Positions 11,521-21,874 of a stretch of DNA of 64,000 nucleotides are shown here, one piece after another. A program made the translations under genes and the position numbers. The notes beneath the pieces were generated by a model. The model worked only from the letters and a program-made list of their open reading frames with translations. It did not search any database and had not been told where the DNA came from. The stretch lies in the NCBI GenBank assembly GCA_030374765.1, contig JARGXX010000028.1:186001-250000 (forward strand), given 5' to 3'. Origin of the DNA: Agarophyton chilense (Eukaryota > Rhodophyta > Florideophyceae > Gracilariales > Gracilariaceae). Positions within the stretch are counted from its first letter, which is position 1, and each line of letters opens with the position of its first letter.

Positions 11521-13756
11521 TGTTAGTTCTGGTGGATTTTCATTTATTTTTTCGCATAGTCATTCTGCTTTTAATGCGATTAGAACAAAGTGCACTTGCT
11601 TTTTATGTGAACGGCCAAGATCCACTGCACTGAATAAAAAACCTTACGCACGCTACAGGGACTGTAGTGAACGGTGAGAATCTTTGGGTGTATTTATTGT
11701 TGTTTCGCGGTCTTTATCTCGGTGTTTGAAGTGTGTTTTAAAGCGAAAAAAGTCTTTAGAGATCTGACAAAAGCATCAGGTAGATTGAGATTTACCAGAA
11801 TGACTTTCTTTCTAAGTAGTTTCAAACTTTCCAATTTAAAGAGTAGCTCCTTAATTATGTTTCATTTCTTGTGAATTCACGACAAATTCACAGGCAATCC
11901 TACTTGCAATTTAGAACTACACTGTCGGTTAGAATAGAGTACGTGTTTTCTAATTAGGAAACACGTAACCACTATACGAAGCAAAGAAGCTGAAGCCGAG
12001 GATATCAACTCCCTCGACCATAATCTTCATTCTTTTTCATTTTTTTCTTTCTTCATCGCTCCGTGCCCTCTTCGTGCGAAGCGTCCAACCCCATCTCTTT
12101 CCGCAATAGCAGTTTACATCGTTGTTCTCGTTTCTTCTCCTGGCATTCAAGTCAATTAGTAATATCATGTTGGCAGTGTAATTGTTGCTCCAGTCAGGGA
12201 ACTACTTACTTTTTTTTTCTCGAGCCTGCGTCATTACAAGTATGACTGTACATATCCGTTGGATCCAAATTTTTGTATTGGAGCTCTATTGAAAGTGAGA
12301 CTCTGTCACTGAACATTCACCAGTAGTGGATCTCTATTAAGAAAATCTGAGAGTCTGTGGTTTTCCAAAATAAATCAGCCACACCTCTCATTGCGTTTGT
12401 TCTTCATTCACAATGATATACTGGTGCTTTAAAACGACTTGAAGCTGAGTTCAAAATGTGTACTCATGCTTGAAAGAAATTCATGAATGTAAACGGACTT
12501 GACAAATACAGCTTCCATTTCAAAAATAATTCTTGTTCTCGAGAGAGAAACTGCAATTTGTTCCTAGTTCGAACCAGAAATGCTCAAATACTACTGAGTT
12601 GCTTAGGAAATTTACTTTTTTAAAATTGTTTTTACCCATGAGAAAGGGGGGATCTTGGTGTAGTCCAGTGTGTCGCGTTTCCGGCTTCTCACTGAAATGC
12701 TTGTCACTTCGTGGCAGAGGACGAACGACAACTGGAGCAAAAATTGAAGACAAAGACGCCGGACATAACTTACGGCGTCTTAAAATATGGAATAGAAGAA
12801 CAAAAAAATTGGCATGTGTTGCACTAACGAGAGCATCTTTCCGCAGAAAGTGAAGCTCTCGCCAAGAAGCGATGCAGCTCATGCAGGGGCGTCACCAATT
12901 TGGAAAATATTGTTAAAATTCATGTCAGAACGGCACACTTGTTACACTTTGCAAGCTGTCTTCAACGAGCACCACTCCCGTGTCCGCGTAGCCCTAACTA
13001 AGATACAGATCAGTTCTTCTTCCCACTTCGCCGTCGTGCCGACTCGCTGTCCTGTCTGCTACACCAGTAGCTCGAGCGCCAACGTATATGGCGTCCACAA
13101 CCATTTGTCCTTGCTTCTCTCTTCGGCGCATGCGTTGCAAGGCACATGCGCCACATTTCTGGGACGATTTCATTGTTGAAAGGGAGTGGAAGCTTTGGAA
13201 ACGTTGTTGACCTTTTGCTGTTCTCCTGGGATAAGTGGCATCCCAACCCCTGGGTTTCCAGCGTTGACACACTTCCAGACAGACATTGGGTGCTGAAGTA
13301 TGATCTTCTTGTATGTCGCGTACATGTGCACTGCAATTCTAGGTTACATCCTGGAAGATCTGGTGTAGGCTTCTATTCATCCAACTTGCAGTATCCCGGA
13401 ACATGTTGATCGTTTACTTCTCCTGGGTCAACATCCGTCCAAACATGAATTTCATGTATGCATAAACAAGATGAACGAGATGTCACAATGTCTTCCATGC
13501 GCTAAGACATAGTGGCGTACCAACCAAAACGATGATTCAATTTGTAGATACGTGCACTTTGGAAAAGGACAAAACGGAAGACCTCGTTCAATGATCCTTG
13601 TCAGTAAGAAGTCTATACGGATGCGCAAGCTTGCACGCATACACCTTCTAGCTCACTAATTCACAGCATGGCTATCACTGTTTCATCATCTTTATCCCCG
13701 CGAATACTGCTTTGTCTTTTTGGACAAATGTACCCCGATCGTTCCCCACCTCTGCC
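11521..13756. other. Long stretch without recognised genes
   Basis: Frames of about 90-120 codons occur on both strands (12520-12882 -, 12533-12853 +, 12814-13179 +, 12994-13336 -), but they overlap one another, show no domain, and none stands out by composition. I see no transposon signature. The last 130 bases form the promoter of the VWA gene. Confidence 0.35.
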
Positions 13757-13764
13757 TATTTAAG
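13757..13764 (+). promoter_or_regulatory. Possible TATA box (TATTTAAG)
   Basis: TATTTAAG lies 124 bases upstream of the VWA gene ATG, inside a C-rich region without other ATGs in frame. A pyrimidine-rich tract (CTCCTCCCAACCCC-like) follows, as in many eukaryotic core promoters. Confidence 0.4.
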
Positions 13765-13887
13765 AGCACTCCTCCCAACCCCTTCGCCAACACTCTCTTG
13801 TCCCCATACCATCTCACTCAGTGTTCGTTCCAACGATTCGACTCATATTGACCACTTGACATTCACAATTTGTGATTCGAAACAAAC

Positions 13888-14958
13888 ATGGGATTCCGTT
13901 TCCTCGCCGTCGCTGCTCTTGCAGCCCTTTCCGCCCTGGGAGTTCAAGCTGCGCCGGCTCCCCAGCAGTGCGAGATAAAAAATGTGTGCTATATTATAGA
14001 TCAGTCAGGATCAATCTCCGACGCGGAATATGTTTTAGAACAAAACTTTGTGAAGAGAGTTGCCGACGCGATACAAACTGAATCATCTGTCACTCCGTTC
14101 AACTCTGCTGTTGCTTTCTCGGACTATGCCCAAACCATTCAAGATCCAACTAATGAAATCACCACATTTAAAACCGCCGTCAATGCTGAAAGAATATTCC
14201 GTGGATCGACTTCTATCTCTTCTGGTCTAAATCAATGCAAAAACGAGCTCAACAATGCCCAGGATAGTAAGGTCATGGTGCTCATAACTGACGGTCAGGC
14301 CAACTCAGGTGACATCAACCCCGCAAGACAGGCCGCAAGTGGTGCGAAGGCCGCCGGTATCGATATTATTACTGTTGGTATCGGAAATGGCGTAAGCACT
14401 GACTTCTTGAAGGAAATTGCAAGTGACCCTAGCCTATTTATCGACGCCAACTTTGATGATCTTAATCAGAAGGTGCCCGATGTAGTTGAAGCCGTTTGTG
14501 ACCCTAGTCCTTCTCCACCCCCATGTGAGAAGGCATTCAATGATTGTGAGTTCAAGTTCGCGAACAAAGATTTTTCGGCCAAATTCGACATTACTGGCGA
14601 GCCGGACATTGCATTCACAACCAGAGTTGTTCCAAAGGATGTGACCTACTCTCTCGGTGTTCTGAACAGCAACAACATTGCTCCAGAATTCATATTTGAA
14701 AATGGTGATGTGAAGCCAATTACGGAATTCGGTTCGCAGACGTTTACGCCCACTCACTTCAAGCCGTACTGGATCGCTCAGGATCGTGGATCTGGAGTTG
14801 GCCATCAGACCTTCCATGGAAACCAGGAACAGATTGCGCGCGACAAGTGTGTGCGTGTGTACTTCACGAGTTTCCAGGAAATTAGGGAATACAACATCGT
14901 GAACAGGAACAACGTGCCTCGCACTGCAAACAAATGCGTCGTTTTCCAAACTGAGTAG
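13888..14958 (+). CDS. Secreted von Willebrand factor A-domain protein
   Basis: Intact single-exon gene of 356 residues. Residues 1-21 form a signal peptide (hydrophobic core FLAVAALAALSALG, cleavage likely before or within AAPAP), so the product should enter the secretory pathway. Residues 33-204 are a VWA fold with a complete metal-ion-dependent adhesion site: D38-x-S40-x-S42 (DQSGS), T108 (RGSTS) and D135 (LITDG). VWA domains of this kind bind protein or matrix ligands through a divalent cation. A short Pro/Ser linker (205-213) leads to a 140-residue C-terminal domain with paired Cys that I do not recognise. The first ATG in a clean leader, 124 bases after a TATA-like box, supports the start. 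TAG ends the gene. No intron is needed. Extracellular adhesion is inferred, not shown. Confidence 0.93.
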   Translation: MGFRFLAVAALAALSALGVQAAPAPQQCEIKNVCYIIDQSGSISDAEYVLEQNFVKRVADAIQTESSVTPFNSAVAFSDYAQTIQDPTNEITTFKTAVNAERIFRGSTSISSGLNQCKNELNNAQDSKVMVLITDGQANSGDINPARQAASGAKAAGIDIITVGIGNGVSTDFLKEIASDPSLFIDANFDDLNQKVPDVVEAVCDPSPSPPPCEKAFNDCEFKFANKDFSAKFDITGEPDIAFTTRVVPKDVTYSLGVLNSNNIAPEFIFENGDVKPITEFGSQTFTPTHFKPYWIAQDRGSGVGHQTFHGNQEQIARDKCVRVYFTSFQEIREYNIVNRNNVPRTANKCVVFQTE

Positions 14959-15435
14959 GTTTGAACCTTTGTTTACAGAGGCTGAAGGAATGGGATCCTT
15001 TTGATACTTTCGGCTTTCTTTATAGCTTTCATTATCGAACTGTTGATTTCCTTGTTGTACCCGAGCGACTGAATTCGCTCTGGTGGGCTAGATAAAACGA
15101 TAAACAGTGATTTTGCCTAAAGTGTTTCGAAACAATTTCTGTTCCAATCTGTTGCCATATGCATTGGTTTTCATCTCCCACAGAGTGTGTGTTACTCTTT
15201 CTATCGTTTAGTTTAAAATTTAACAATAAAGATTTAACATGCTCAAGAAAAATGCTGCACGCGATAGCTGTAAGTGAGACAGAACCGGCTACTTGTCGCC
15301 GTCTCTCAGAGGCGACGGTGGATTGTCGAGAAACTTCACTTCGATGCGCTGATCGATATTGCGCCCGCGTTTGTTCAGGGTCATGCTTGTTGATCCGGAG
15401 CACTCGCCACTCGTAATGTTCCCTTCTCCCGTTAT
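14959..15435. other. 3' flank of the VWA gene
   Basis: No gene seen. AATAAA occurs at about 15225, rather far from the stop for a cleavage signal. Confidence 0.35.
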
Positions 15436-15527
15436 TTCAGGGCACAGTCGCCTGGAGTAATCGGCAAGCCGACCTTCTGCATTGTCGCGTTGTTTCAGGG
15501 CGCGGTCGCCCGGAGTATTCGGCAAGT
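15436..15527. repeat. Two-copy tandem repeat, period 58
   Basis: TTCAGGGCACAGTCGCC (from 15436) and TTCAGGGCGCGGTCGCC (from 15494) begin two copies that continue as GGAGTA.TCGGCAAG. The copies differ at a few positions. Confidence 0.7.
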
Positions 15528-15775
15528 CAGCAAGCGTAGTGATGTGGTAGTGAATCGCGGTTGTGCCTTTATCTTCGTTGTCTGTTTTCTTCTCTATCTT
15601 CCAGCCATCGCGCGCGGTCTGTCCTACCTATACTAGACTGGGAAGAGTATTTCTGTTCCTATTTGGGACGTAATCTGAGCACTACGCTGCTCTGTGATTA
15701 CCGTTAAAACTTATTCTGTGATGTCTATCTTTGTCATGTCTTTTTCTGTGACGAAAATAGTCACAGTTCTTCAAC

Positions 15776-16195
15776 ATGGATGCCGATCTTTACCCTATTT
15801 GTTCATATGCTGCTGTCAGCTGGTGCCTTACTATGGATACTGTCTTCAGCGTCTCATACGTGTCGCCTTCTGGGGACGGTTTTTTTGTTGAGATGCTCGC
15901 TCTTCCGAGCACCTCAACAGTTGGTGGACACGAGGATGGAGTTGCCCATATTGTCCTAGTAGGTGAGAGAAAAGAGCGAGGTCAAGCGGAAGACGGAAGC
16001 GATCTTGACAGAAAGCTGGTCATGGGTTTGTACACTCCGGCTGCGCACGACCAACGCTGTGGTGGCGGAGGTGGTGGGGGTACATGGGGCGGTGACGGAG
16101 TTGATACATGCATCGGATGCAGCGAACTCACGGCGTTCCGCAACAACGCAGATCTGCAGAAATCATGGAGAAAGCCGCGAGAAAGAAAAGAGTAA
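15776..16195 (+). CDS. Hypothetical ORF, 139 codons, Gly-rich
   Basis: An ATG-started frame with no recognisable domain. A G-rich tract (16060-16096) yields a run of seven glycines. A signal peptide is not obvious. It ends about 100 bases before the Tc1/mariner element. There may be no gene here: the frame overlaps other open frames on both strands and the codon pattern is not distinctive. Confidence 0.2.
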   Translation: MDADLYPICSYAAVSWCLTMDTVFSVSYVSPSGDGFFVEMLALPSTSTVGGHEDGVAHIVLVGERKERGQAEDGSDLDRKLVMGLYTPAAHDQRCGGGGGGGTWGGDGVDTCIGCSELTAFRNNADLQKSWRKPRERKE

Positions 16196-16298
16196 AGCAA
16201 GCAATAGTAAAGGAGCGTTCACGTCGCAAGTGTAACGTAACGCCTGTACATATGTTAAACCGAGCAGAGCACTACTTCTTTCGCGCATCATTACAGTA

Positions 16299-17832
16299 CA
16301 GTGCGCGAAATCTGGATAAAGCCACCACCATATTCCTCCTTACTTCCATCCACAGTCGGCAACTGGGACTTTTACCTTAGTCAGTACTTAGAAAACTATT
16401 AAAAAACTAGTTTCAGAGCTTTGCAGAACCAGACCTAGCCCACAGTTTTCTGAACTTTACAAAATCCTGAACAAGATAGCGAAATCTAAATAAAGGCCAA
16501 TACAAAGAAACACATTTATTTCATCAATACTTGGTCATTTCACCCTTTTTCTCTACCACTTGAATACAGCGCTCTTGTATAGAGCTGTAAAGTGATTTAA
16601 TAAACTCTTCGCTCAAATTATTCCAACATTCAGTCACACATTCCAAAAGCGTTCCAACATCTTGGAATTGGCGCTGATTGGCGTAAACGCGGCGTGGTAA
16701 AACCCCCCAAAAATTTTCCATAATGTTCAAGTCAGGTAAATTGGCTGGCCACTGTAAAACATTAACATTATGATCAGCCAACCACTTTGTAGTATACACT
16801 GAACGGTGTATAGAAGCCCCGTCTTGCTGAAAATTAAGCTTTCTCCGATTGTTTCGGCCGCAAATGGAAACAAATCTTTCTGCAACACCTTGCAGTCCTT
16901 CATAGAATCCATTTTACCGACGCAAACAACCAGATTACTTAAACCATAGTAGAAACAAGCACTCCAAAGCATCACAGAATCCCTTCCATTTTGTTGCTTA
17001 GAAAAATTAATCTCTTTCTTACTTTTATCATGCTAATAATGAGCAAATCTATCTGGTCCATCTAGGTTAAATTTCTTCTCGTCGGAAAAAATGTGTTTCT
17101 TCCATTTCATCATAGAAAAAGTCATTTTCTCTCGAGCCAAATAAACCTTTTCTTTTTATGTATATTCGTCATCATTGGTACTTTATTCATCTTCTTATGG
17201 AGTAAATTTGGATCATTATGTAACACTTGTTGTATGCGCCTGACAAAAACCGTTAGAGAAAGATCTTTACGGAGTTCTCTCCCGGAGCTAGATGAGTTTG
17301 ATGACGAGCGAAGAAGAGCTCTTTTAGCCGTCAAACTCATTTTGTTGTTGTTAAAGCCTTTATGGAGTTTATTGTAGTTGTCGGGATCTTTGAAGAAGTT
17401 GTGGACCACAGTGCGAGAGCGTACAATGGTTGAATCAATCTCTTTTTGAGAACAGCAATGAAATGAAGCTGCAAGTATCATGCCTTTTTCTTTATCCGTT
17501 AGAGGTTTTCCACGGTCCATTTGTATGTTTTTGGACTTTGAAGTTGTAGGAAGTGTTGAGGAGAATTTTGTTAGAGCTTTCGTTTAATTCAAAATGCGCG
17601 CGCGTTTGTTCAAAGGAAAAAATACTGTAGTGGACTTTATTTAGATTTTGGGGGTGTTTTTTGTACATAATGGTATTGACAGTGTAGATAAGTAGAAACG
17701 TTTTATTAATGTCGTCTAAAGTGTTTCATTTGTTCTTTTTGAGCGTTACTAGAGAGAAAGTTGAAAGAAACATGAGAGAAATATAGTGCATCAACAAAAA
17801 GAGGGGTGACTTTAATTGGATTTCGCGCACTG
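16299..17832 (-). mobile_element. Tc1/mariner-type transposon, 1534 bp
   Basis: The ends are inverted: CAGTGCGCGAAATC at 16299-16312 and its exact complement at 17819-17832. The homology extends inward more loosely (ATAAAGCCACC against TTAAAGTCACC). Each end is flanked by TA (16297-16298, 17833-17834), the standard Tc1/mariner target duplication. The transposase frame occupies 16524-17520 on the - strand. The termini look complete, so the copy could still be moved by an active relative. Confidence 0.88.
16524..17520 (-). pseudogene. Tc1/mariner transposase, frameshifted
   Basis: From ATG at 17518-17520 the first 132 codons hold the helix-turn-helix DNA-binding region (LTDKEKGMILA, SQKEIDSTI). 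The frame then shifts. At about 17030-17100 is [14 protein letters not shown], with the first catalytic Asp. SVMLWSACFYYGLSNLVV follows at 16900-16985. Near 16830 another frame gives FQQDGAS with the second Asp. At 16710-16770 are QWPANLPDLN and MENFWGVL with the catalytic Glu. All catalytic residues remain but at least two frameshifts and a stop break the gene. The normal product cuts and rejoins the TIRs. Confidence 0.85.
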
Positions 17833-17834
17833 TA

Positions 17835-18265
17835 CGTGGTCAAAATGCTCAGACGTCTGGAAAAGTTGGAGGCGATGCCAAGGTTGTGCTGCCTACAGTG
17901 AGCGTATGAATGTCGATAGCACTTGAAATGTGCACGCGAGAATGCACTCGAGAATATATATTACATTGCATCCGTTTAGATGGCAGTCGTAATGGTTGTA
18001 TTACAATGCAGTTGACATATACAGTATATAAACATTACCTGCTGGTAATGGTAGTCATCTGACTAGAGCATCACAGCTGATCACATCCCGTAGCCACCTC
18101 AGATCACTCCTAGTACACGAATACTGATTCATACTTCGAGCGTCATAATTAGAAGACCAGCAGTCGTCAGAGAACTAGGTGATGTTCATTGACAGAAGTC
18201 GGAACTGCAATCTTCATATCCGTAAAACAAAGAAGAAGAAACAAACCTGGTGGTTATAATCCAAA
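17835..18265. other. No gene seen
   Basis: AT-rich sequence between the Tc1/mariner element and the inverted zinc-finger unit. No open frame of note. Confidence 0.35.
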
Positions 18266-18985
18266 AAGGTTAAGTAGTAGATATGCTCTCGAAAGTACCA
18301 GCAGAGAATAAAACAAAAAAATAGAAGAAAAAGAAAGACGAAAAAAAGAAGAAGTGTAATAGGCAAAAAGTGCGAATGATAAAGTGATCATTATAGGTGT
18401 ACGAGGCAAAGACAAACGTATAAAGATGTCATAAAATTTAAATAAATGTGTAAAGGTCTATACTAAGATGTTAGAACTAGATGTTTATATTGCAACAGTT
18501 CTAAAAAATAGTAATCTACTTCTCTCTGACGCTGGCTTGATAACGACGATTTTTTCACTTAACTCGGAACTTGTAAGCTTCTAGAAAGTTGAAATCGCCT
18601 GAACCTCACAATAAGTCATTTCTTTTAAAATACGCACGTCGTGACACGTTTTGATGCTCACGGTCGCTTTGGTTCACATCTATTTGGCACTGTTTCTGTA
18701 CACTGATGCTGCAGACTGTACAGAGAATTTAGAAGAACTTACAAAATGGAAGTCGGGGGCAACGCTTCTCAAGTTCAAAAGCGATACGAAAAATGTTCCT
18801 GGAGCGTGGTGCTTTAACTGGCTCGGGAGATGGAAAAGAGTCGGTGTTGGATGGTGCTTTTTGATGAGGCTAACGGCTTGGTCTTCCAATTTGTAAAGTA
18901 GCATAGTTCAGTACTTGTTAGATTAAATCCAAAACGTAGGAGTCATATGAAAGACAGAAAGACGTTAATACTTGCACATGATACC
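18266..18985 (-). pseudogene. C2H2 zinc-finger unit, inverted copy 3
   Basis: This is a reverse-complement relative of 2482-3260 and 4874-5610: GATATGCTCTCGA.AGTAC marks the 3' end, a LCTVCSISVQ finger start is readable on the - strand near 18700, and CTTGCACATGATACC...CACTCTTGAA (18975-19016) matches the join between the two halves of the unit. Neither solo LTR found in copies 1 and 2 is present, so this copy records both empty sites. It is decayed by stops. Copia RT relics follow directly on the + strand. Confidence 0.55.
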
Positions 18986-19049
18986 AAAAAGCTGCAAAAG
19001 TGATTCACTCTTGAAAAAATGGTTCATGAGCATATGATGGGATACTAAC

Positions 19050-19770
19050 GCCGTTTCACGCTGTTCTGTTAGCAATAGGTTGTTCAAAACAGTCCAACGT
19101 GTGTGACGGATTTCCAGAACAAATGGGCGCATTTACGAACATTGTAAACAGTCATACGTAGTATAATTTAGAAAAGAAAAACGATGAGTCTCTAAAACTA
19201 AAAGCTCGAATAGCTGCACACGGTGATGAAGACAACTTGATAGATTCTCAAAGCAAAGACGGCAGCACATATTCTTCTACAGGAATATTGATCCTCGAGT
19301 CAATAGCGTCTCTCTTTGGGTGGACTCTTTACAAGACCGATGACAAGACGGGATTTCTTCAGAGTAAAACAGCTCACCTTGATTTGTATGTCAGACCACT
19401 GAAGGAGAGTGAGATGAAATCGTCTCACCTTTGGTTCCTTTTAAATGCGGCGCATAGCTTGGTTAATGCTAACGCCAAGCGGCAAAAACAAGTCTGACCA
19501 AATACTGTGTAGTATTGCACTCATGCAATCCACGAATGTTCCGCAGCTGTTTTTCTGAAAGGAGAATGGAAGGCTCGTGCTAATCGTCATGAAAATTGTC
19601 GACATGTTGGAGGCAGAGGGTGAAGGTAATCTGGCTGTGATAGTCAAAGAGAAGTTCAAAAAGAAGTTCAAGTTTGGTGACGTTAACCACGGACCTGCAA
19701 AATTTCGCTATATATCATCCTTATTCAGGCATTTCTAAAAAGGCAAAGAGGCCCGTAAAAAGGGCGCCTG
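19050..19770 (+). mobile_element. Ty1/copia RT relic
   Basis: At 19237-19497 the frame reads ILILESIASLFGWTLYKTDD, FLQSKTAHLDLYVRP and LLNAAHSLVNANAK, the RT segment in which DVKTAFLQS normally carries the first catalytic Asp (here DDKTGFLQS). A following stretch (19590-19720) reads MLEAEGEGNLAVIVKEKF, also typical of copia RT. Several stops and frame changes make it inactive. It may be part of the same relic as the RNaseH pieces at 33.0-34.0 kb, separated by later insertions. Confidence 0.7.
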
Positions 19771-19788
19771 CGGGAGCGATATTATGAT

Positions 19789-20010
19789 TGTCGACAGTTA
19801 GTCACATGATGCCATGTAGTGCACACGCCAGGACTCCTGCAATATGACGCCCGATCAGTCTTGCATTTGCATTTAGTGCATTTACGATAGCATTTGCTAC
19901 TGCCTACCTAGATACTGTACGATGACTCAGCAGGTCGTGCGACGAAACACTTGCATCCCACTCGTTAGAGAATCATAACTACAGTTGCTACATATCTCAT
20001 ACTTAGTTAT
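19789..20010 (+). repeat. LTR-like dispersed repeat, copy 1
   Basis: It begins TGTCGACAGTTAG and matches 33417-33699 (for example GACTCCTGCAAT.TGACGCCCG, CTGTACGATGACTCAG, AATCATAACTACAGTTGCTAC). Both copies follow copia pol relics, so this is probably the LTR of that copia family. The 3' boundary is uncertain. Confidence 0.55.
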
Positions 20011-20292
20011 GGGCCCAGCTCCAGAAATTTCCTCCAACACGCCAAACAGTCTACGTTTTTCATGGGACATGAAAAACGTCCCTTGGACCAATGGCAAATG
20101 CAACCAGGAAGATTATGCCAAGTCTGTGGCACTATAGACGTCGTTCCAAGAGAAGTTGCCAGACTCCAATTCGAACAATATAGCATTGTCGCTTTGCGGC
20201 ATGATACTGAAGGGCCAGATGTACGAAAGGGCTCTAGATCTTGTAGCACATATGCGGATCCGCCTTATGATACGGAATGAATCTTTCATTGG

Positions 20293-20640
20293 TGTACCAC
20301 CTTCAGCCTACGTACTCTTAAGCCCGAACGGGCTAGAACGAATAGTGCTGACAAGCTCCACGGAGTTCCCGCGGAATCCGGGAAAGGGCAAGTTGGTGTC
20401 ACTGAGGAAGTGTGCGAGAAGAAGAGGAGAAGGAGCAATTCACGTACTACGCGTAAGCTCACCTCCTCTGCTTGTTTTTGGCCTGAACGGCCGAGTTAAG
20501 CTCATCACTGTGTATAAATACCCCAGCTATTGGGGTCCAATAAAGACACAGCGATCACGAATATACAAACAACAACTTTATTGCCCACCACCTCATCCTC
20601 CTTTACCCAAACTCAGACTCAGTTCCCTTAAGTTACTACA
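20293..20640 (+). mobile_element. Candidate 5' LTR of a truncated retroelement
   Basis: A segment starting TGTACC and ending TTACTACA (TG...CA) contains TATAAATA at 20513-20520 and AATAAA at 20539-20544, in the order of a U3-R-U5 unit. A short leader and an ATG frame (20695) follow. No second copy or target duplication is in the window, so the assignment rests on layout alone. Confidence 0.4.
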
Positions 20641-20694
20641 GATATATCTTTGCGCGCAAAGCTTTCCAAAGCTGTGTTTGCTTGACCGAGCAGG

Positions 20695-20794
20695 ATGTCC
20701 GATCTTGATCCTGACCGTGATGGGCAGAACCTGACTAAAGACAACGATGTGGTCTTGACCAAGAATCAGACCATCGTCGATACGATCAAAGCGC
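20695..20794 (+). pseudogene. Truncated gag-like ORF start
   Basis: An ATG frame of 33 codons, acidic and polar, follows the candidate LTR at 20293-20640. It is cut by the chromovirus LTR at 20795 (the frame continues a few codons into the LTR by chance). The rest was not found beyond the chromovirus at 32820. Confidence 0.3.
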
Positions 20795-21714
20795 TGAAGT
20801 GCAACCCTCGTGAGGGCCGTTTTCCAGGGCTTGGTTGTTTTTCCGCCTCGGGCGATACTTGTGAGATCTATGAGTAATACCGCTACTAGCGGGCTGGCGT
20901 AGCCAGGTGTATACGCGTTGTACGCGAAGTGCACCGACGGCCGTGCGCCGTGGCCCCGATTCGGGTGTGACTTACCCACGTGTACCACGGGTGGCCCAGG
21001 ACAGGTTGGCACAGCATAGCTGGATATTTCTCTATTTATTTAGCTTTATTACACTAGGTTAGGGAGCTCTTTATAGTATTCTACACTATATAGTGCCGGG
21101 GCGATCTCGCCCTGACACTCAGTAAACCTCCACAACCAGGGTTCTTGGCTCTAAGTCTTTTTCCGCTTTCGCGAGTCTTCCACACTCTACGGAGGTGAAG
21201 CCGCGTTACTAACGGTAGACTTATCCACCCTGCGTCAACAGAAGACTCACCGCTGTTAGCGTGTATATCTTTCATACCACTGCCTTGTTCTCGCCCCAGT
21301 ATTGGGTTTGCTACATATTTCTTTTGGCTTTCGTGGCCCATGCCCCCGATCGCCCCTACTGGGTGGTCCCCCCTTTATCGCTTACCCACTCTCGTGGTAG
21401 CTCCCCCTTTTTTTGTGGTTTGTTATTCGTGCCGCTCGCGCGTGTGCCGCGCGCCGGCTTACCGGATTTACCGCCACTTTTGTGGGTGCATTACTCGATT
21501 TCGAGACTTGCCCACTCCCGTGGAATACAGCTCATACCTGGTTTGCTCCCTTCTAGCATCCCGCACTCTCCCCGCTTGGCGTGCCGGTGAACCTCGGCCT
21601 TACACCCCGACTTAGTCGTGTTCACTCCGGAGAGGCTCCGTCGCCGTGCTACCCTCCTTGGAGGAAGACTCGGACATCTTCGTGTCTTTCCGCCGCCCTT
21701 GGCGTTGCACTACA
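20795..21714 (+). repeat. 5' LTR of chromovirus, 920 bp
   Basis: Begins TGAAGTGCAACC and ends TTGCACTACA. It matches 31901-32819 almost throughout. Three pieces also match the LTR at 61394-62281 (start TGAAGTGCAA, GCCTTACACC.CGACT near the end, GAGGAAGA in U5). Confidence 0.95.
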
Positions 21715-21721
21715 AACAGGT

Positions 21722-21736
21722 CTCCCGACTTAGAAG
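21722..21736 (+). promoter_or_regulatory. Putative primer-binding site
   Basis: CTCCCGACTTAGAAG starts 8 bases after the LTR end and recurs unchanged at 62289-62303 at the same distance in the sister element, while most of the surrounding leader differs. Its complement, CTTCTAA followed by GTCGG, has the form of an anticodon loop and 3' stem strand of tRNA-Arg(UCU). That would mean priming from an internally cut tRNA, as in Drosophila copia, rather than from a tRNA 3' end. No TGG-type site adjoins the LTR. Confidence 0.45.
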
Positions 21737-21874
21737 GCTAGATGGACCTGTTTTGTTTGTTTTTCACATGGCTGTGCTGTCTTCTCTCGTCGAGATCTGC
21801 TTTCCAATTTCTTGGTTTGGACCCACTTGGTGGAAGCTTTTGTTGTCCTATTCTTAGTGGTCAACGCTACAACC

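Noticed and set aside
13010-13409. Frames on both strands at 13.0-13.4 kb considered as a gene upstream of the VWA gene
   Set aside because: No start context, domain or repeat match. The frames overlap and none is convincingly coding.
14434-14949. A 171-codon - strand frame opposite the VWA gene
   Set aside because: The opposite strand encodes a complete VWA domain with signal peptide. This is its mirror.
20156-20734. A 192-codon + frame before the chromovirus
   Set aside because: It crosses the candidate LTR with its TATA and AATAAA signals, lacks a domain and has unusual composition.
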